Assembly (NCBI RefSeq): GCF_902498805.1
Contig: NZ_LR701589.1
Location: 1-64,000, forward strand
From: Imperialibacter sp. EC-SDR9
Lineage (GTDB): Bacteria; Bacteroidota; Bacteroidia; Cytophagales; Cyclobacteriaceae
Direction: 5' to 3'
Length of the DNA: 64,000 nucleotides
In this document: one piece after another, positions 59,838-64,000 of the stretch
How the letters are laid out: the number at the start of each line of letters is the position of its first letter
Numbering within the stretch: position 1 is the stretch's first letter
Position numbers and translations under genes: made by a program
The notes under the pieces: generated by a model
Told to the model about the DNA's origin: nothing
What the model saw: only the letters and a program-made list of their open reading frames with translations
Databases searched by the model: none

Positions 59838-60791
59838 ATGGCAGAAATAGGGATCGATATAGACAAAGCAAAGTCCTTTCTGGACCAGGGGCAACTGATA
59901 GGGCTGCCCACTGAGACCGTCTATGGCCTTGCTGGCAACGCATATAATGAGGCCTCGGTGCTTAAAATATTTCAGGTAAAAAACAGGCCCTCCTTCGATC
60001 CCCTTATCGCACACACCGACAGCCTCGAAAAAGTTAAGACGTTTGTTAAGGACATCCCGGATGTAGCGCTTGACCTCGCTGAGGCATTTTGGCCCGGCCC
60101 ACTTACGCTGCTGCTTCCAAAGAAAAAAAGGATTCCGCTGCTGCTTACCTCCGGATTAAAAACTGTGGCGGTGCGAATCCCCGATCACCCGCTCACTACA
60201 GAATTGCTGGAGAAGCTTGATTATCCGCTGGCAGCACCCAGCGCCAATCCATTTGGCTACGTAAGCCCCACCACGGCACACCATGTGCAGGACCAACTTG
60301 GGGAAGCCATTCCATACATCCTCGACGGGGGGCCTTGCCGTGTCGGTATTGAGTCAACCATTATCGGGTTCGAAAACAATAAGCCGGTTGTTTATCGCCT
60401 GGGTGGTAAGCGAATTGACGAAATAGAAAAGCTCATTGGCACAGTGCGCATAAGAACCAATATGAGTTCCGACCCTGCCGCACCAGGCATGTTAAAAAGC
60501 CACTATGCGCCGACAAAAAGGGTAGTTGTTGGCAACCTGGAAGAGCTGATCCCCAAATTAAACCCGCTGAAAGTGGCGGTTATTTCATTTCAGAAAGACT
60601 TTCCTGAAGTGCCCGAAAACAACAAGTTTATCCTGTCGAAGGCGGGAAACATTGATGAGGCAGCTGCCAACCTATTTTCAGCCATGCGAAAAATGGATAA
60701 AACTGCTGCGAACTGCATTATAGCTGAATACGTGCCGGAAATCGGTTTGGGGAAGGCCATCAATGATCGTTTGAAGCGTGCCCAGGCATAG
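59838..60791 (+). CDS. Threonylcarbamoyl-AMP synthase (Sua5/YwlC/TsaC)
   Basis: A 317-residue Sua5-type enzyme. The YrdC domain covers about 1-200 (LGLPTETVYGLAGNAYNE, KNRPSFDPLIAH, FWPGPLTLLLPKKK, VAVRIPDHPLTTELL, PLAAPSANPFGYVSPTTAHHV, RVGIESTIIGF). The Sua5 extension begins near MSSDPAAPGMLKSHYAPTKRVVVG and ends near the C-terminus. It makes L-threonylcarbamoyl-AMP for t6A in tRNA. Confidence 0.93.
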   Translation: MAEIGIDIDKAKSFLDQGQLIGLPTETVYGLAGNAYNEASVLKIFQVKNRPSFDPLIAHTDSLEKVKTFVKDIPDVALDLAEAFWPGPLTLLLPKKKRIPLLLTSGLKTVAVRIPDHPLTTELLEKLDYPLAAPSANPFGYVSPTTAHHVQDQLGEAIPYILDGGPCRVGIESTIIGFENNKPVVYRLGGKRIDEIEKLIGTVRIRTNMSSDPAAPGMLKSHYAPTKRVVVGNLEELIPKLNPLKVAVISFQKDFPEVPENNKFILSKAGNIDEAAANLFSAMRKMDKTAANCIIAEYVPEIGLGKAINDRLKRAQA

Positions 60792-60914
60792 GGCAAAACG
60801 AAAGACCCGGCGAACCTCTTTCAAACTCGCCTAAAAAAAGTAATTTTACAGCTATCATTAGCCCACATTCTCGAGCCAATTTATTTCCCTGGTTTTAAAA
60901 ATTAAAAACCTTTT

Positions 60915-62099
60915 ATGATAACACTAGATAAGTACAATTTTAAAGGAAAAAGAGCGCTAATACGGGTCGATTTTAATGTGCCCCTCGACAAGTCAAACAA
61001 TATAACGGACGACAATCGACTAAAGGCAGCCATTCCAACAATCAATAAAATAATAAAGGATGGTGGGTCTGTTGTGCTCATGAGCCATTTGGGTCGCCCA
61101 AAGGAAGGCCCTGAAGAAAAATTCTCGTTGAAGCATGTGGTAGCCTACCTGACTGAAGCCCTAGGAACGAAGGTTCAGTTTGCAGATGACTGCATTGGCG
61201 AAGCGGCTTTCAAAATGAGTGCCGCTCTGCAACCAGGAGGTGTTTTGTTACTTGAAAACCTGAGGTTTTACAAGCAGGAAGAAAAAGGTGATGCGGAGTT
61301 TTCACAAAAGCTGGCTAAGCATGGCGACGTTTATGTAAACGACGCTTTCGGAACTGCTCACCGGGCGCACGCCTCCACTACCATCGTGGCCAACTACATG
61401 AAGGACAAGGTGTGTGGCTACGTGATGCAAGCAGAGCTTGATAACGCACAGAAGGTGCTTGAAAATGCCACCAAGCCATTTACGGCCATTATGGGTGGTG
61501 CTAAAATTTCCGATAAAATACTGATCATCGAAAGACTGCTCGATACAGTTGATCACCTCATTATTGGCGGTGGCATGTCCTACACGTTCTTCAAGGCCAT
61601 GGGTGGGCATATTGGCAAGTCACTGGTGGAGGAAGACAAGCTTTCGCTGGCCAAGGAGCTGATTCAGAAAGCCAAAGAAAAAGGTGTTGAGCTTCACTTG
61701 CCTATCGATTCGATAATAGCTGATAACTTCAGCAACGACGCCAATACAAAAGTGGCCAACAACCACTCTATACCCGACGGCTGGATGGGTCTTGACATCG
61801 GGCCTGAGGCAACGGCCATCTTCTCGAAAGTGGTAGAATCGAGCAAAACTATTCTCTGGAACGGGCCTATGGGCGTATTTGAGATGGAAAAGTTTGCGAA
61901 CGGAACAAAGAAAATTGCCGATGCCGTTGTAAAAGCAACAGGCAATGGCGCTTTTTCTCTGATTGGCGGAGGCGACTCCGCTGCTGCCGTTAACACATTG
62001 GGCTATGGGGACAAGGTAAGTTATGTTTCAACAGGTGGAGGAGCCCTTCTTGAGTTCATGGAAGGCAAAGAACTTCCGGGCGTAAAGGCCCTTCAATAG
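60915..62099 (+). CDS. pgk: Phosphoglycerate kinase
   Basis: A complete 394-residue phosphoglycerate kinase: [104 protein letters not shown] and the nucleotide-binding GGGDSAAAV. It converts 1,3-bisphosphoglycerate to 3-phosphoglycerate with ADP. It has a strong terminator after it. Confidence 0.96.
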   Translation: MITLDKYNFKGKRALIRVDFNVPLDKSNNITDDNRLKAAIPTINKIIKDGGSVVLMSHLGRPKEGPEEKFSLKHVVAYLTEALGTKVQFADDCIGEAAFKMSAALQPGGVLLLENLRFYKQEEKGDAEFSQKLAKHGDVYVNDAFGTAHRAHASTTIVANYMKDKVCGYVMQAELDNAQKVLENATKPFTAIMGGAKISDKILIIERLLDTVDHLIIGGGMSYTFFKAMGGHIGKSLVEEDKLSLAKELIQKAKEKGVELHLPIDSIIADNFSNDANTKVANNHSIPDGWMGLDIGPEATAIFSKVVESSKTILWNGPMGVFEMEKFANGTKKIADAVVKATGNGAFSLIGGGDSAAAVNTLGYGDKVSYVSTGGGALLEFMEGKELPGVKALQ

Positions 62100-62121
62100 T
62101 GCCACACCCTGAAAATAAATG

Positions 62122-62151
62122 AAAAAAAGGCGGCTTTAAAGCCGCCTTTTT
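62122..62151. terminator. Terminator of pgk
   Basis: GGCGGC (62129-62134) and GCCGCC (62141-62146) with the TTTAAA centre also pairing form a near-perfect palindrome, preceded by seven A and followed by TTTTT. This is a strong intrinsic terminator usable in both directions. Confidence 0.92.
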
Positions 62152-62224
62152 GTATTTTCGTTTACCACAGACCTTAATTATTTCCTTAAAGTGCTTTAAC
62201 CTACAAAAAGACTGCTTTATAAAG

Positions 62225-64000
62225 GTGAAATCACTTGTCCTCTTCTTTATCACTTTCATTGTTTCGGCCAATCTTTGGGCTGACTCTGTTTATTTTCCCT
62301 CCGACAAAAGTCGAGACAGCTTGATCAACCTGCTCCAAACCAGTGAAAAAGAGCAGCTTGTGGACGTGCTCAACAAACTTTCACTGTATTACAATATATC
62401 CGACCCCTCAAAAGCCAGCGCTTATATACAGCAAGCAAAAAGCTTGGCCGGGGAGCTTGACTACAAAGCAGGTCTGGCCTTCGCAACAAAGGAGGAAGGC
62501 ATGATGAAGTTAAATAATGGAGAAATCATTCCAGCCCTGACGTTGCTTGAGCAGGCCAGAAATATTAGCGTTGAGATCAATGACTATCGGCTCATTGGCG
62601 AATCGTTGCATTGCATTGGTCTTGTCTACTCTGCCTTTGGCTTCCATGAGTACGCTTTGAAATACCTCAATGAGGCCATGGATGTCTACCGCAAGGGAAA
62701 TGAAAATCAGCTAATAGCCTATTGCTACTACGATGAGGCAGCTGTTCATGTAAAAAACAAAGAGTTCCAAAAGGCGCTCGACAAGGTGCAGGAATGTGAT
62801 CAATTCAGCCTTAGCAATGGCGTCAAAATTGAGGGCGGTCTCTCCCACATTCTATTGGCCGACATATACGCTGGCCTGCACAAAGACACGCTGGCCCTCG
62901 AGAACTACAAGTTGGGGCTGGTGCTGATAGGAAAAGAGAACTTATCACCAAGAATCAACGCAGCCGGACTCAGGGCTTTGGGGAAATTCTATCTGGAAAA
63001 AGGTCTTTACAAAGAGGCTAAGAAATCCTTTTTTGAAGCAAAAACCGTCATTGACGAGGGCACCAACGATATTGAAAAGGGAGAAATAATGCTGGACCTG
63101 TCCAGTGTTTGCCTGAAACAAAACTACCTGAGAAGTGCGCTTGAGATGATCGACTCTGCGCTCATACAGAGCGAGAAGACCAAGGCCATTGCCCTGCTGA
63201 CCAGGGTACTCTTCACCAAAGCCGAAATCCTTAAAAAAATGGGGTTGGAAGGGCCTGCCCTAAGGGATATTTCAAGGGCTTACACCCTTCAGGATTCAAT
63301 TAACTCGGAAGGCTACAAGAATTACATCGCCGATATGGTGGCCTCTTTCGAAATTCAAAAATCCAACCTTAAAATCAAGGCCCTCAACAATCAACTTGAA
63401 GCTACACAGGGGGAGTTGGCAAGCACCAGCACCTTGTCACGGTATTACCTTGCCGCTACACTTTTTTTTGTGGCCCTGCTCGCATTCATTGCTTTTGACC
63501 AGCTAAAGCTAAAAAAGATCACAAAGAAGCTCTATGCTGTTAACGAACAAGTGAACAACCAAAATATCGAGTTGAAGAGGCTTGATGACGAAAAAAGTGA
63601 CCTTATTAAGCTGGTGGCACATGATATGCGCAGCCCCGTAAATAATATTGTTTCCATTGCCGGACTGCTGGAGCATGAAGCTACTACTGCCGAAGAGAGA
63701 AAAGAATATGTACAGCTGATAGAATCCATCTGTCAGCGAATCAATAGCAGCATTTCAAAATTCCTGGGCAGAAATGAGCACGCTTCGCCAGCCAGCAGGA
63801 TACCAGAGCTTGAGATGGTGAGCATCAATGATTTGATAGTTGAAACAATGAGCGAGTTTAGCCCAAAAGCTGCGTCGAAGGATATCGAGTTGTTATTTAC
63901 GCCATCAGACAATAAAAATGAGGTATTAACTGACGGCGACTACATCTCGCAGATACTTTCCAACCTTTTATCCAATGCCATAAAATACTGCCAGTCGGGT
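62225..64000 (+). CDS. TPR-type sensor histidine kinase, cut by window end
   Basis: An open frame from a GTG at 62225 runs past the window edge (592 codons visible). The start MKSLVLFFITFIVSANLWA is a signal peptide. Next are about seven TPR-like units (AGLAFATKEEGMMKLNNGEII, IGESLHCIGLVYSAFGFHEYALKYLNEAM, RALGKFYLEKGLYKEAKKSFFEAK), a coiled linker, and a membrane helix (YYLAATLFFVALLAFIAFDQL). The HisKA domain has the phosphorylated histidine in LVAHDMRSPVNNI. The ATPase domain begins at the right edge (QILSNLLSNAIKYC). The sensor part is therefore periplasmic. No response regulator is visible in the window. Confidence 0.9.
   Translation, partial: MKSLVLFFITFIVSANLWADSVYFPSDKSRDSLINLLQTSEKEQLVDVLNKLSLYYNISDPSKASAYIQQAKSLAGELDYKAGLAFATKEEGMMKLNNGEIIPALTLLEQARNISVEINDYRLIGESLHCIGLVYSAFGFHEYALKYLNEAMDVYRKGNENQLIAYCYYDEAAVHVKNKEFQKALDKVQECDQFSLSNGVKIEGGLSHILLADIYAGLHKDTLALENYKLGLVLIGKENLSPRINAAGLRALGKFYLEKGLYKEAKKSFFEAKTVIDEGTNDIEKGEIMLDLSSVCLKQNYLRSALEMIDSALIQSEKTKAIALLTRVLFTKAEILKKMGLEGPALRDISRAYTLQDSINSEGYKNYIADMVASFEIQKSNLKIKALNNQLEATQGELASTSTLSRYYLAATLFFVALLAFIAFDQLKLKKITKKLYAVNEQVNNQNIELKRLDDEKSDLIKLVAHDMRSPVNNIVSIAGLLEHEATTAEERKEYVQLIESICQRINSSISKFLGRNEHASPASRIPELEMVSINDLIVETMSEFSPKAASKDIELLFTPSDNKNEVLTDGDYISQILSNLLSNAIKYCQSG

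Noticed and set aside
59757-60014. An 85-codon minus-strand frame at the start of the Sua5 gene
   Set aside because: It overlaps the conserved start of the threonylcarbamoyl-AMP synthase and gives no recognisable protein.
1-64000. CRISPR arrays, tRNA or rRNA genes
   Set aside because: No regularly spaced repeats, tRNA T-loop patterns with matching acceptor ends, or rRNA signature words were seen when reading either strand; this was by eye only.

Overview
The window reads as a chromosomal segment of a Bacteroidota bacterium, most likely a marine or soil member of the Cytophagales (inference). Support comes from SusC-like TonB-dependent receptors paired with DUF4249 lipoproteins, a type IX secretion cargo with a C-terminal sorting domain, a PorE-like OmpA protein, glutamine synthetases of types II and III, a Lacal_2735-family small protein, and several promoters of the Bacteroidota form TTTG/TTG-N(16-21)-TAnnTTTG. 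No rRNA, tRNA, CRISPR array or prophage was seen. The only clear mobile-element trace is the start of a probable IS1380-type transposase at the extreme left edge.

Layout. 1-8.7 kb: IS edge, a membrane-anchored hydrolase, a degenerate intergenic repeat, an MlrC-like M81 metallopeptidase lipoprotein, an orphan DUF4249 lipoprotein, a VanX-type D-Ala-D-Ala dipeptidase and an outer-membrane porin. 8.7-16 kb: mostly housekeeping genes (VTT membrane protein, cystathionine gamma-synthase, Uma2, ArsC-like protein, HslV protease, pyruvate dehydrogenase E2, YheT hydrolase), plus an SRAP-family protein in which the recognised active-site residues are replaced. 16-21.5 kb: a PorE-like TPR/PD40/OmpA protein, a FabH-type ketosynthase overlapping an unknown gene, and a secreted protein of about 19 YwqK/MORN-like repeats. 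21.4-28.7 kb: two tandem, clearly duplicated receptor/DUF4249 pairs on the minus strand. 28.8-31 kb: a Lacal_2735 small protein, a DUF6340 lipoprotein and an alpha/beta hydrolase.

31-38.4 kb is a nitrogen-assimilation neighbourhood: type III glutamine synthetase, (rsmE on the other strand), a beta-barrel porin, an ammonium transporter and a type II glutamine synthetase, with strong terminators and a leader inverted repeat. A plausible scheme is that ammonium enters through the porin and Amt and is fixed by one of two unrelated-class synthetases.

38.7-50.4 kb holds mixed small transcription units: an unknown 602-residue secreted protein, NIPSNAP, a TPR lipoprotein, a DUF985 cupin, a MarR/GNAT pair translated as two overlapping genes, DUF3500, a PIN-type toxin-antitoxin pair, Tex, a TlpA thioredoxin, glycerate kinase and SixA. 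50.5-64 kb: topA, a D-lactate-type dehydrogenase, DUF4174, RidA, a tight four-gene unit ending in a large T9SS cargo, a tiny two-helix membrane protein, Sua5/TsaC, phosphoglycerate kinase, and a TPR sensor histidine kinase that runs off the right edge.

All family names are from reading motifs by eye; no database search was run. Start codons were moved inward where the first available codon was TTG or GTG and an ATG with a better N-terminus followed.
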